64,000 nucleotides of DNA, taken from contig CAUYUJ010000769.1 of NCBI GenBank assembly GCA_963575745.1, forward strand, positions 460,001 to 524,000. Direction: 5' to 3'. This document shows, piece after piece, positions 43,396 to 51,378 of this stretch. Each line of letters opens with the position of its first letter. The stretch's first letter is position 1. The notes below the pieces were generated by a model that was not told the origin of the DNA, did no database searches, and was given only the letters and a program-made list of their open reading frames with translations. This DNA comes from Prorocentrum cordatum (taxonomy: Eukaryota > Sar > Dinophyceae > Prorocentrales > Prorocentraceae). Position numbers and translations under genes: made by a program.

Positions 43396-43425
43396 GTGTC
43401 TGTGTGTTTTTTTCCTCTCCTGAGC
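43396..43425 (-). mobile_element. family B element B4, right part
   Basis: GTGTCTGTGTGTTTTTTTCC then TCTCCTGAG completes the copy begun at 41340. Confidence 0.8.
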
Positions 43426-43658
43426 CTGGCCCGCCCCAGAAACTGGCCTCGGGGTGCGACAGGGAGAAGTTGTTTATAAGGAAAGGGAATGGAGGGGAGG
43501 GGAGGAGGAGCGCGCACACCCTGCGCGGCGGGCCGTCTGTCTCGGCGCGCCGCCCGAGCGCCCGCGCGGCGCGACGACCCCCGCCGCCCCGCCGCGGGCA
43601 CGGCACGCCCTCGCGGCACGGCGCCGTCCGCCGCCGCCGCGCGGGCGAGCTCGGGAGG

Positions 43659-43950
43659 AGGAGGAGGAGGAGGAGGAGGAGGAGGAGGAGGCGGAGGAGG
43701 AGGAGGAGCAGGAGGAGGAGGAGGGGGAGGAGGGAGGAGGAGGAGGAGGAGGAGGAGGAGGAGGAGGAGAAGGGAGGAGGAGGAGGAAGAGGAGGAGGAG
43801 GAGAGGAGGGTGAGGAGGAGGAGGGGGAGGGAGGAGGGAGGGAGGGAGGGAGGGGGGAGGGAGGGAGGAGGAGGAGGAGGAGGAGGAGGAAGAGGAGGAG
43901 GAGGAGGAGGAGGAGGAAGAGGAGGAGGAGGGGGAGGAGGAGGGGGAGAG
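43659..43950. repeat. GGA microsatellite (intronic)
   Basis: Nearly 290 bp of GGA units with GGGGA and AGA interruptions; downstream intron of the exon at 43.96-44.11 kb on the minus strand. Confidence 0.95.
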
Positions 43951-43961
43951 GGACCCAGCGC

Positions 43962-44108
43962 CTGCTCCAACTCCTGCTCGAACTGCCCGCTCGCGGCCTC
44001 CGCGGCCCGGCCCCAGGACGCGGCCAGCCGCGCGCCGGCGCCGAGCAGCGCGTGCAGCGTCTGGCGCACGTGGGTGGTGCGGCGCTGGGCGAAGACGCCC
44101 ATGGCGTC
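43962..44108 (-). CDS. exon (49 codons), unknown protein
   Basis: Exactly 147 nt, phase 0 both ends. Reads DAMGVFAQRRTTHVRQTLHA, LLGAGARLAASWGRAAEAAS, GQFEQELEQ: a long amphipathic helix by appearance. Acceptor GCCGACAG|GAC; donor GAGCAG|GCGCTG (GC type). It is sandwiched between GGA and TCC microsatellites that fill both introns. Strong third-position bias. Not recognised. Confidence 0.6.
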
Positions 44109-44135
44109 CTGTCGGCCACACGCAGGAGCCCCAGG

Positions 44136-44343
44136 TCCTCCTCCTCCTCCGCCTCCCTCCTCTCCTCCTCCTCCTCCGGTCCTCCTCCTCCTCTCCCTCC
44201 TCCTCCTCCTCCTCCTCCTCCTCCTCCTCCTCTCCTCCTCCTCCTCCTCCTCCTCCTCCTCCTCCTTCCTCCTCCTCCCTCCTCCTCCTCTCTCTCCTCC
44301 TCCTCCGCCTCCTCCTCCTCCTCCTCCTCCTCCTCCTCCTTCT
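44136..44343. repeat. TCC microsatellite (intronic)
   Basis: About 200 bp of TCC units. With the GGA array at 43.66-43.95 kb it forms a long inverted pair around the ex­on. Confidence 0.95.
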
Positions 44344-44851
44344 CCTGGCCCTCCCAGTAGGGCGAAGAGAAAGTATCACTGAGACTTCAACGTCAGAATC
44401 CCAGTCGAGGCCTCAGGCCGTCCAGGTGGGCCTGCAGGTCTGGAGGGCTACTCTGCACAGCCTGGAAGGGCGGGGGTGACCCTGGGCGAGGCACCGCTTT
44501 GGTTCTATTCGCGATAGCGCCCATGACCGCCCCCGCCGACCACGTCCCCATCCACCCTCCCTGGTCACGTAACGGTTCGCACCGGCGCCATCTGGGGATG
44601 AGCCATTCTAGGCATTGTGTAAGCATTCCCAGACGGTGCCAGCGCGGATCGTGACGTCACTGGCCCCCTCTCCTCTCCCCCTCCTGGTGCGACAATGGCT
44701 GCCTGTGCGCTTGGGTTTGACCGTCCCGCGCCCCAAAGCCGCGAACCCTAAGGCACTCCGCCGACGGGTCACCTCTTACGTGCAGCCGAGTCACAATCGC
44801 TGGCGCGGATTGCCCCGTCTCGCCACCGACGAAAAAAAGAGTAGCCGAGTC

Positions 44852-44881
44852 CTGGCAGGCCTGCTGCCGGTCCCGCGCCAC
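44852..44881 (-). CDS. possible 30-nt microexon
   Basis: VARDRQQACQ, ten codons, all with G/C third positions, between a pyrimidine-rich acceptor (CGCCGAGAG|GTG) and a GA donor (TGCCAG|GACTCG), phase 0. It would continue the exon at 45241-45348. Too short to be sure. Confidence 0.3.
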
Positions 44882-44904
44882 CTCTCGGCGAAGAAAGAGC
44901 AGCA

Positions 44905-45030
44905 CCCGCATAGGCGTTCGGAGGTTCGCACGGAGTTCTCCGAACGGCACGGGAGACCCTGGAGACCCCCTTGGCGGCGCCTCCGTCGCCCAGCGCCGAT
45001 CCGAGAAATCCGCGCAGACCTCCGAAAGTT
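44905..45030. mobile_element. family D element, D7
   Basis: Arms GTTCGGAGGTTCGCACGGAG and CAGCGCCGATCCGAGAAATC..CGCGCAGACCTCCGAAAG, enclosing CTTGGCGGCGCC. Confidence 0.82.
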
Positions 45031-45032
45031 CA

Positions 45033-45222
45033 TGCCTACAGTCGGGGCGTTGACTTAAGGAACCCTAAATAAGGAACGAGGCCCCTTGTCCTCCATAAGT
45101 TAAGCTTCGATTTCCCACAGAAAACCAAAAGGAAAACCCAAGGCAAACTGCGAAACAATTAAGGAACACAGAGCCCCTCCCCAACACAAAGGGTTCCTTC
45201 TTCAGCGCCCCGACTGTATGCC
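45033..45222. mobile_element. MITE-like inverted repeat (intronic)
   Basis: About 190 bp; arms TGCCTACAGTCGGGGCGTTG then ACTTAAGGAACCC, and the inverse of GGCATACAGTCGGGGCGCTG then AAGAAGGAACCC. Single copy in the window. It lies in the intron just downstream of the exon at 45241-45348. Confidence 0.8.
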
Positions 45223-45240
45223 GCTTATCGCTCTGTGAAC

Positions 45241-45348
45241 CTCCCTGGCGCGGTCGCGCTTCTCGACGTTCCGCGCCAGCTTGTCTCGCTCGGAGGGCGT
45301 GATCGTGGCGAGCTTCTCCTCGTAGTGCTGCAGCTCCGCCGTGGCCTC
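45241..45348 (-). CDS. exon (36 codons), helical protein
   Basis: Exactly 108 nt, phase 0 both ends: EATAELQHYEEKLATITPSE then RDKLARNVEKRDRARE, strongly charged and coiled-coil-like. Acceptor TTATGAG|GAG; donor AGGGAG|GTTCAC, the only GT donor in this series apart from 48900. The upstream intron is exactly a family B element. Joined to the exon at 45510-45635 the peptide stays in frame. Not recognised. Confidence 0.65.
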
Positions 45349-45509
45349 CTCATAAAGGGGCCCCAGGACACACAAACAAATACACACAAATAAACAGATC
45401 CCCCATATTTTCTTAAATTTTCTGGGTTTCTGTCCTCCCCCCCACTTCCCATATTTTCCCGTATTTTGCTTGGAATCAGCGATTGATTGTGTCTGTGTGT
45501 CTTTCCCTC
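45349..45509 (-). mobile_element. family B element B5 = 161-nt intron
   Basis: Family B copy lying precisely between two phase-0 exons. On the minus strand it starts |GAGGGAAAGACACACAGAC and ends GGGGCCCCTTTATGAG|. If spliced as GA..AG the reading frame is continuous (GNEDQ then EATAEL). AG|GAG is present at both junctions. Known introner elements use short duplications at AG|G sites in this way; the GA donor is inferred, not proven. Confidence 0.7.
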
Positions 45510-45635
45510 CTGATCCTCATTGCCCCGCACCAGCTGCGCTACCTCGTCGCACTCGGAGGCCACGCAGTCGCACATGAGCCGGATGTCTGCCAGCTGGCTC
45601 GCCCGCAACGCATCCTTGGGGCGCAGGAGGGCGTA
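45510..45635 (-). CDS. exon (42 codons), unknown protein
   Basis: Exactly 126 nt, phase 0 both ends: YALLRPKDALRASQLADIRL, MCDCVASECDEVAQLVRGNE, DQ. Acceptor CGGGTCAG|TAC; donor GGATCAG|GAGGGA (GA type). High third-position G/C. CDC and EC give three cysteines in a short span. Not recognised. Confidence 0.65.
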
Positions 45636-45786
45636 CTGACCCGATGCTGGTTGCGCGATGATCGACTGACCCCTAACAACAATTATCCCAGTGCGACCCT
45701 ACCTAGGAGTTGGAGCCTCTAGGAAAGCAACATTAGTAGGAACGGTAAACGCCGTAGATATATCGCAGCAGCAAAAATAGTGGATG

Positions 45787-45945
45787 CTGTGCTGCGCTAT
45801 GCTATGCTCTGCTCTGCTCTGCTCTGCTCTGCTCTGCTGTGCTGCGCAATGCTATGCTGGGCCAGGCTAGGCTAGGCTAGGCTATGTTATGCTATGCTGC
45901 GCTATGCTATGCTATGCTATGCTATGCTATGCTATGCTATGCTTT
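45787..45945. repeat. GCTAT/TCTGC pentanucleotide repeat
   Basis: CTATG, CTCTG and GGCTA pentamers, about 30 units in three sub-blocks. Confidence 0.92.
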
Positions 45946-46075
45946 TGCTTTGCCTTCGCTTTTGCTTTTGCTTGGCACCCAGGGAGCGCAACTGGGGGAA
46001 CCGCGCGTTTGCTTTTACCTTTGCTGTTGCTTGTGCTTGGCTCCCAGGGGACTGGGGGAACCGCCCGGGGCGCGT
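45940..46075. repeat. ~65-bp tandem duplication
   Basis: TTTGCTTTTGCTTGGCACCC..ACTGGGGGAACCGC occurs twice in tandem, directly after the pentanucleotide array. Confidence 0.7.
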
Positions 46076-46339
46076 TCCACTGACCGGCCCCTTTAAGCTA
46101 GAGAGTAAGAACCCTTCTAGGCAGAGCCTAGGTAGGGAATAAGCGACTGCCCATCTTGGACATACATGGACAACCCTTTGCCGCGACATGGTCAAGCATG
46201 GGCCACGTCTACATCGCAGAGCGGGGGTGAGGGCTGGGAAGGGCCTTGCCGCGATTTGTGACCGCCCCGATCGGGGCAACGACCTCCCAAACCGACCTGG
46301 AGGTTTCGTTCAGGGTCGGATATCACGCAACGATCTGCG

Positions 46340-46715
46340 TCCCACTGACTATATTCAGGTCGGGCATGTCCTCCTACGGGCGGATCTTGGGCGAACATCC
46401 CGAGTAGTCCCGACATGCATATCCAAAGGTAGTCAAGAGCGAATTGAAACATCGTCCCCAGACTATTCTAATGTCGGGCGTGTCCCCCTACAGGGGGATT
46501 TTTGACGAAAAAAAATGAAATAACCCCAAAATGCACCAAAAAGGTCAAAAAATACTAAAAAACTAGTCCCTGGACTATTTTTGGATTATTTTTGGGGCAC
46601 TTTTTATTTTTCGTCGAAGATCCCCCTGTATGGGGACAGGCCCGACTTAAGACTATTCTTGTTTACTAGTTTTGAATATTCCTCCCGTCGAGGGGCACGC
46701 CCGACTTCGGCGTGC
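46340..46715. mobile_element. nested inverted-repeat element T
   Basis: The inner pair (46.46-46.66 kb) has arms of about 50 bp with GTCGGGCGTGTCCCCCTACA and GGGGGATTTTTGACGAAAAA facing their inverses across an A/T-rich centre. The outer pair has GTCGGGCATGTCCTCCTACG (46.36 kb) against CCCGTCGAGGGGCACGCCCG (46.69 kb). Either nested insertions or a single element with double termini. It lies in the intron after the exon at 46784-46906. Confidence 0.8.
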
Positions 46716-46783
46716 GTGCCAGCAGAGAACTCCGAGCGCGCGCGCGCCGCCCCCGGGGGGGGGCCCACGCGCACAACAGGTGC

Positions 46784-46906
46784 CTGCGAACGCCTGGGCG
46801 ACGCGCCGACGTCCTGGCACCCCGCGAAGAAGGAAGCGCACGCCGTCACGAGCATCATCGCGGACGCGTCCATCGAGTCGGAGGAGATGTCGAACGCGAG
46901 GTACTC
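46784..46906 (-). CDS. exon (41 codons), unknown protein
   Basis: Exactly 123 nt, phase 0 both ends: EYLAFDISSDSMDASAMMLV, TACASFFAGCQDVGASPRRS, Q. Acceptor CCCCTAG|GAG; donor TTCGCAG|GCACCT (GC type). The MMLVTACASFFAG stretch is hydrophobic and helical in look. Joined to the exon at 46991-47080 by removal of an 84-nt palindromic intron. Not recognised. Confidence 0.65.
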
Positions 46907-46990
46907 CTAGGGGGCCACGTGCGAGCCCTACCCCTCCCCCTCAGAAATCGTGGGGGGTAGGGGTAGGCTTCGCATGTGGCCCCCTAGCTC
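46907..46990 (-). mobile_element. 84-nt palindromic intron
   Basis: Almost the whole intron is one hairpin: CTAGGGGGCCACATGCGAAG, CCTACCCCTACCCCC on one arm and the inverse on the other, around a 13-nt loop. The splice borders are GTGCAG|GAGCTA and CCCCTAG|GAG, i.e. GA..AG, phase 0. CTAG at both hairpin ends may be the insertion footprint. No second copy was seen in this window. Confidence 0.7.
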
Positions 46991-47080
46991 CTGCACGGCC
47001 TGCATCAGGCCCATCTGCGCCAGGTTCAGGCCCTCGTAGCTCTCCGCCATCTTCCGGGCCGCGTCCTGCACGGCGCTCAC
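46991..47080 (-). CDS. exon (30 codons), unknown protein
   Basis: Exactly 90 nt, phase 0: VSAVQDAARKMAESYEGLNL then AQMGLMQAVQ, an amphipathic helix by appearance. Acceptor CGCCTCCCCAG|GTG with a good pyrimidine tract; donor GTGCAG|GAG. Third positions strongly G/C. Confidence 0.65.
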
Positions 47081-47084
47081 CTGG

Positions 47085-47240
47085 GGAGGCGGAGACGTGC
47101 CAACAGTTCCCGCTGCTGCCCGGACCTCTTCTGGAGTGCGTGCTGACTGAGGATTTCGAGGCGACTCCAGCGTTGGCGACGAGGGCCTGCCAGGAGGCCC
47201 CCCGAGGCGAGAACGACAGAAGTGCCCAGCGGTGTCGGTG
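47085..47240. repeat. family A fragment (intronic)
   Basis: CCAACAGTTCCCGCTGCTG, GAGGCGACTCCAGCGTTGGC and GGGCCTGCCAGGAGGCCCCC resemble 32.89-32.99 kb and family A. Occupies the intron between the exons at 47.08 and 47.25 kb. Confidence 0.45.
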
Positions 47241-47251
47241 CCTCTTCCTCC

Positions 47252-47419
47252 GCGGATCACAAGCTTCCGGTGAGGCTCGACATCGAGCTGGAACGACGAG
47301 GCGGTGACTGGGCGCCTCGGGCGCCCAGTGAAGCTGCCGGTGGCCTTCAGCATTGCCACCGCCCGCGCGCGCGGCCCCGGCAACGCGAGCTCGGGCGTCG
47401 AGAAACGGGGGTGCGGTAA
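47252..47419 (-). CDS. exon, unknown protein
   Basis: Reads ELALPGPRARAVAMLKATGS, FTGRPRRPVTASSFQLDVEP, HRKLVIR. About 85% of third positions are G or C. An in-frame TGA just upstream (about 47.42 kb) and the following repeat set its limits roughly; the exact donor was not found in phase 0. Probably the most upstream exon visible for the group at 46.78-47.08 kb. Confidence 0.55.
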
Positions 47420-47434
47420 ATTTCAGGAGAGACA

Positions 47435-47835
47435 AATGTACCACCACCACCACCAGCTAGAAGGGTGGCCACTCCCTCCCCTCGAGCTGGTGGCACCTCC
47501 TTCCGGGAACTCTCTGCAGGCATGCCCAGAACGAGGTGCCACCAGCGCGAGAGGGTGGGACAGCCCCCCCCTAGCTGGTGGTAGTCTGAGTGGGCCCTGG
47601 AAACGACAAGGCCGTTTTTTTTTCGGTTCCGTTTTGCCGTTTTTGTTGCCGGTTCCGACGCCGTTTTTTTACCGGTTCCGTCGCCGTTTTTTGACCGGTT
47701 CCGGCTCCGGTTCCAATCCTGGAGCCGTTTTTTTGGCCGTTTCCAGTCGCCGTTTTTGTTGCCGCTTCCATTCTCAAGGGGCATTTTTCTGGAAACGGTG
47801 AAAAAACGGCCCTGCCGTTTCCGGGGCCCAGAAAG
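47435..47835. mobile_element. inverted-repeat element interrupted by G2
   Basis: Arms GTACCACCACCACCACCAGC..TAGAAGGGTGG and CCCCCTAGCTGGTGGTAG; the remaining arm GGTGGTAGTGGTAC appears after element G2. So G2 inserted near the right end of an older element. Confidence 0.65.
47589..47832 (+). mobile_element. family G MITE, G2
   Basis: Inverted termini GTGGGCCCTGGAAACGACAA and the inverse of TGGGCCCCGGAAACGGCAGG. About 85-90% identical to G1 by eye, same orientation. Confidence 0.88.
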
Positions 47836-48130
47836 GTGGTAGTGGTACACCATGCGAAATGCTTAAGAAATCATGGGTTAAGAAATTCATAGTCTCAGAA
47901 ATTGAATAAAACCCAGAACTTCTATCAAAATCTTGGGATTTACATTGAAAAAGTTAAGAATAATCGAGACTCTGGACGAAAACTTAGGTTTTCTTAAGCA
48001 TCGCCTAAGGTGTACTTTTGTCTCTGGCGAAAACTTGGGGGGGAAAGAAGAACGGTGCACCTCTTGTGCCCTACAAGGGGCCCCCTGGGGCCCACAAGGG
48101 GCACGAAAGGTGCACACGTTTCTCCCCCCC
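47836..48130. other. AT-rich spacer, no gene recognised
   Basis: TTAAGAAATCATGGGTTAAG-type words; no exon seen. Confidence 0.4.
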
Positions 48131-48324
48131 CCATTATTATCGCCCCCGATTAACTACAGTGGGGGCCCATGCCAAGAAACACCCTGCTTGCCTCCGGGGT
48201 GCCCTGGGTTTCTTGGGTTTCAGTGGTTTTGCTGTGGAAAGCGTGACGTTCCCACACCACAGATCAATGGACGTCCTGGGGGCTCCGGGTTGGGTTTCTT
48301 GGGGACGGTTTCTTGTGGACTGGC

Positions 48325-48450
48325 CGCCACTGCAACGCCCGACGAGCCGTCTGGCCACGCGGGTCCAGGGCAGCCGCCCGGGCGGGGCGATGGGGCGGGG
48401 CGGCCCTGCTTGCGCCTCCGAGGCGCGCGAAGCAAGCGACGGAGGACACT
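48325..48450 (-). CDS. possible exon, frame uncertain
   Basis: A frame with about 80% G/C third positions reads SLASRASEAQAGPPRPIAPP then GRLPWTRVARRLVGRCSGGQ. No convincing donor or acceptor, and other minus frames are open too. Confidence 0.25.
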
Positions 48451-48469
48451 TCAGAGGAGGCAATTCCTC

Positions 48470-48705
48470 TGAGGTCTTCGCAAGAACGGGTAACGGCCGT
48501 TGGGCCCGACATCGTGGGCTGCCAAAGGTGCCCCTGGCCCAAGGTGCCCCCCCAACTTCTCGCTCCATTTTGGAGCCCCTCGGGTCCTCTGGGCCTCGTG
48601 AGGGGTGCTCTGGAAAACGTCGGGGCCTCCTTGGGAATGTGGGGCACCTTCGGCTATGGGGCACTTCTGGCAACACCCGAGACAAGTCTTCGCGAATAAC
48701 GGCTG
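48470..48705. repeat. dispersed family V, copy 2
   Basis: TTTTGGAGCCCCTCGGGTCC / CTGGGCCTCGTGAGGGGTGC resembles 5.56-5.60 kb. Its flanks GAGGTCTTCGCAAGAACGGG and the inverse of CGCGAAGACTTGTCTCGGG form weak inverted arms. Confidence 0.45.
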
Positions 48706-48900
48706 GTAGGCCCGATGGGGGGCCACTGAGCCCGATCAAGCCGGAGTAAGCCCAGGACCAGGTGGAATTACGACCAGAACTCTCTTCTCCGGGGTGAAGC
48801 AGGATTGGGTCGGTTCTTGACCACGCAGATACCAACGCTAATAATGAATTTAAAACTGCTGTCACACACATGCACCCACCGTGAACAGCACCAGCGTCAC

Positions 48901-49050
48901 CTGGGCACGACCCACGCACGGTTGGACGGAGTGCCGCGGCACGATGGGGGATGCACTCACGAACGCCACTCCACTGGGCTCTCCACGCAGCTCGGCGGCT
49001 GGGACGATCGTGAGAAGCAGGATTTGCAGGAGGAGTGGAACGACTCTCGT
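48901..49050 (-). CDS. exon (50 codons), hydrophobic segment
   Basis: Exactly 150 nt, phase 0: TRVVPLLLQILLLTIVPAAE, LRGEPSGVAFVSASPIVPRH, SVQPCVGRAQ. The first third resembles a signal or membrane segment. Donor GCCCAG|GTGACG (GT type); acceptor AGAGGCAG|ACG. Third-position bias moderate. Not recognised. Confidence 0.45.
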
Positions 49051-49077
49051 CTGCCTCTCATGGGAAGCGCCTGTGGA

Positions 49078-49180
49078 CGGAAAACACATCCGTATCCACG
49101 GCCTCGCGGGCTGGGCCCCATCGGCCGCGACCCCTCGGACACGGGGCGCTTTTCCGCGGACGCCCTGCGCAGCACGTACC
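49078..49180 (+). repeat. dispersed family U, copy 2
   Basis: Opposite orientation to the copy at 0.44-0.55 kb; CACATCCGTATCCACGGCCT then CGCGGGCTGGGCCCC. The CCATCAGCCCTCAGGGCGTGG block 40 bp further on also has a partner near copy 1. Confidence 0.5.
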
Positions 49181-49359
49181 CTGATCTTCCAGGAGGCTTG
49201 AAACATAGCGAAATTCCATCAGCCCTCAGGGCGTGGATGGTTTAACAAACGTTGTTTTCTCTCTGCCAGAGCTCCCTACTTCCCTTGCCTGGGGGGGTAC
49301 CCCTCCCCCTACCCCCTCCCCTGGGCCTGGAAGGGGCGCCCCGCGAGGGGATAGTGATA

Positions 49360-49700
49360 GAGCGTCCAAAATGGCCCAAGATGGCCCCAAGAGGGCGTAT
49401 GAGGGCGCAAGATGGCCAAGTGAGCCCCAAGAGGGAATGTAGAAATACTCAATACAGCCCCGAAAGCGCCCAAGAGCGCCCCAAGAGTGTCCCAAGGGGG
49501 GGATCTGAATCTCGTACCCCCCTCGTTTAGAATCATGGGGGCCAAGATGGCCCCAAGAGGCCTCCCAGACCCGCCCATCGAGCCCCAAGAGGACCCCAAG
49601 AAGGCCCCAAGAAAACCCGAAAAGGGCCTCAAGAGTGCTCCAAGAGGCCCCGCGAGGACCGCAAGAAAGCCCCAAGATGGCTCAAAGAGACCTCCGAGAA
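49360..49700. repeat. CCCCAAGAG minisatellite
   Basis: Fourth locus of this family; units of GATGGCCCCAAGAGG type. Confidence 0.8.
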
Positions 49701-49783
49701 AACGCTTCCTCGGCGGTTGTTACACTTCACTCTTCTACACTTCCCTGATCAAGGCAACTCGACTGGCGATCTTTTTCTGGATG

Positions 49784-49905
49784 GGCTGGTGGGGATACTT
49801 TTTCGGTCGCGGCCGCGAAACAAAGGTCAGGCGGCGAGAAGGCTGGTGGGGATATATTTTTTTTGGTCGCGGCCACCAGACGACGGTCAGGCGGCGAAGG
49901 CAACG
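49784..49905. repeat. TGGTGGGGATA repeat N, two direct units
   Basis: Two ~63-bp units: GGCTGGTGGGGATACTTTTT then GGTCGCGGCC and AAGGTCAGGCGGCGA. Related inverted units lie at 50.34-50.55 kb. Confidence 0.75.
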
Positions 49906-50334
49906 TCTGGGCCACGGGCGAGGCTAATTGCAAATCAGAGGCGCCGGCCGGCCCAGACGGCGGCTGCAGGCTGGGTGACTCTGAACTGGCTGGCGTACTG
50001 CAACCTCGGGCTCGTGCACTGGACAAAATGACGAGAATTCAAGTGGCCATCGCGGGAAACGCGCAGGACCCGCGGACCTCAATGGGCAGGAAATGAGTCG
50101 CCGACGAGGCGCCAGACTCCAAACGGACGACCTGCGTACGCCAAACCGGCAAAGCAGTCGTGAACCGTGGTGCAGCGCACTGGGGGGGTGAAGGTGGGCC
50201 TGAGCGGCTGCCATGACGCTGAAGGCTGAACCACTCAGCACACAGGCCAGTCCCACTTGGGCCGCATCACAGTGTCGGGGGGTACCGTGCGACTGTGACC
50301 CACCCAGCTCGCGCCGGCCCAGTGCGGTAATTCC

Positions 50335-50545
50335 TGACGCTTCGCGTATCCCCACCCAGTTTCGGCCGGCCTGTGCCTGTTGTAGCTAATCCGCCTCGTT
50401 CGTGCCCCAGACTTTGCTTCTCGCCGCCTGACCTTTGTCTCGCGGCCTCGACAAAAAAAAAATATCCCCACCCAGCGGTTGGTGGGGATATGTTTTGTTC
50501 GCGGCTCCAAGGCAAAGGTCAGGGAGCGGCTGGTGGGGATACGCG
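50335..50545. repeat. repeat N, inverted pair (long hairpin)
   Basis: GCCGCCTGACCTTTGTCTCG, CGGCCTCGACAAAAAA, TATCCCCACCCAGCGG faces GGTGGGGATATGTTTTG, CGCGGCTCC and AAAGGTCAGGGAGCGGC. A hairpin with arms of about 50 bp (50.415-50.53 kb), with a partial arm at 50.34-50.38 kb. Confidence 0.8.
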
Positions 50546-50552
50546 AAGCGTC

Positions 50553-50617
50553 AGGAATTCGGCTTCGCAGGGTCCTGCAGGATCTGGCGCTCTTGCCGAG
50601 CCACGTTTGCAATGAGC
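50553..50617. repeat. CTGCAGGATC repeat L, single unit
   Basis: GGGTCCTGCAGGATCTGGCG then ACGTTTGCAATGA, matching the array at 51.38-51.59 kb. Confidence 0.6.
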
Positions 50618-50745
50618 CCGCTACCTGCCGCTCAAAAACTACTCGGGGCGAAAGGCCACAGTCCCCAGGGACCCATATATCTGGGAAGCCGCGCTACTAA
50701 AAAGACGCGACGTCGGATGTCCGCAGGGGCAACTCTAGGGGAGAG

Positions 50746-50810
50746 CTGGCTCACGGAGGGAAACATCGAGCTGGAATGTGCGATGCATCGTCCAGGTGGG
50801 TCTGTCGTAG

Positions 50811-50849
<39 letters not shown>

Positions 50850-50883
50850 CGCAGTCGCCGCCGTCGTCGTCGTCGTCGTAGGC
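50746..50883 (-). CDS. probable exon with poly-Asp/Gly tract
   Basis: Reads AYDDDDDGGDCDGDGDGDGD, DDDDATTDPPGRCIAHSSSM, FPSVSQ. The acidic tract comes from a GAC/GGC triplet repeat. Acceptor TTCCAG|GCC is good; the donor GCCAG|CTC is not canonical even by dinoflagellate standards, so the 3' end is uncertain. Acidic tracts of this type are common in nuclear proteins; no family recognised. Confidence 0.4.
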
Positions 50884-51079
50884 CTGGAAGGCCATGTCTC
50901 TGCTCTCTGGAAGGTCGGGGATCCCTGCGTCCGCGCATGCACGGGACCGCGCCCCGGAGCCCGGCGAGCGAGGGCGCGTGGCTGTGGACGCGCTCGCCGC
51001 TCGCGAGGCGCGGGGAGGCGGGGAGCGCACCGGCCCCGCAGGAAGACCCATACCTCCGAGAGGCCTCGCATCCGCTCCT

Positions 51080-51205
51080 TCTGCTCTTTCTCCTTCTCCT
51101 CCTCTTCTTTCTCCCTTCATCTGCTCCTCCTCCTCTTGTTCCTCCTCCTTTTCCTCCTCCTCCTCCTTCTCCTCCTCCTCCTCCTCCTCCTCCTCCTCCT
51201 GCTCA
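51080..51205. repeat. TCC/CTT microsatellite
   Basis: CTTCTCCTCCTC units followed by CATCAT. Confidence 0.9.
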
Positions 51206-51236
51206 TCATCATCATCACCCTAGATGGGGCCGAAGG

Positions 51237-51372
51237 ATCCGCGGGATGGAGGGCAACAAAATCCTCCCCACAAGAATCGCCCCGGCACGCGAAGCCGCTC
51301 AGTGCGCGCATCCACAGGAGGAGTCGAACAGGGCAGGGCTGTGTCGTAAACGCCCAGGGCCTTTTCGGGGAC
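51237..51372 (-). mobile_element. element R, diverged inverted copy R3
   Basis: The reverse complement shares CGGCTTCGCGTGCCGGGG, GGGAGGATTTT and CTGGGCGTTTACG with R1/R2 at 55.8-56.2 kb. Confidence 0.55.
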
Positions 51373-51378
51373 ATGCTG

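Noticed and set aside
41493-44119. ORFs of 350-580 codons over 41.3-44.1 kb
   Set aside because: Produced by the 102-bp satellite, whose unit keeps several frames open, and by GGA runs.
44393-44626. Minus-strand ORF reading GGWMGTWSAGAVMGAIANRT
   Set aside because: Possible exon with a C-terminal part, but no donor or acceptor pair gives a consistent phase; not listed as a feature.
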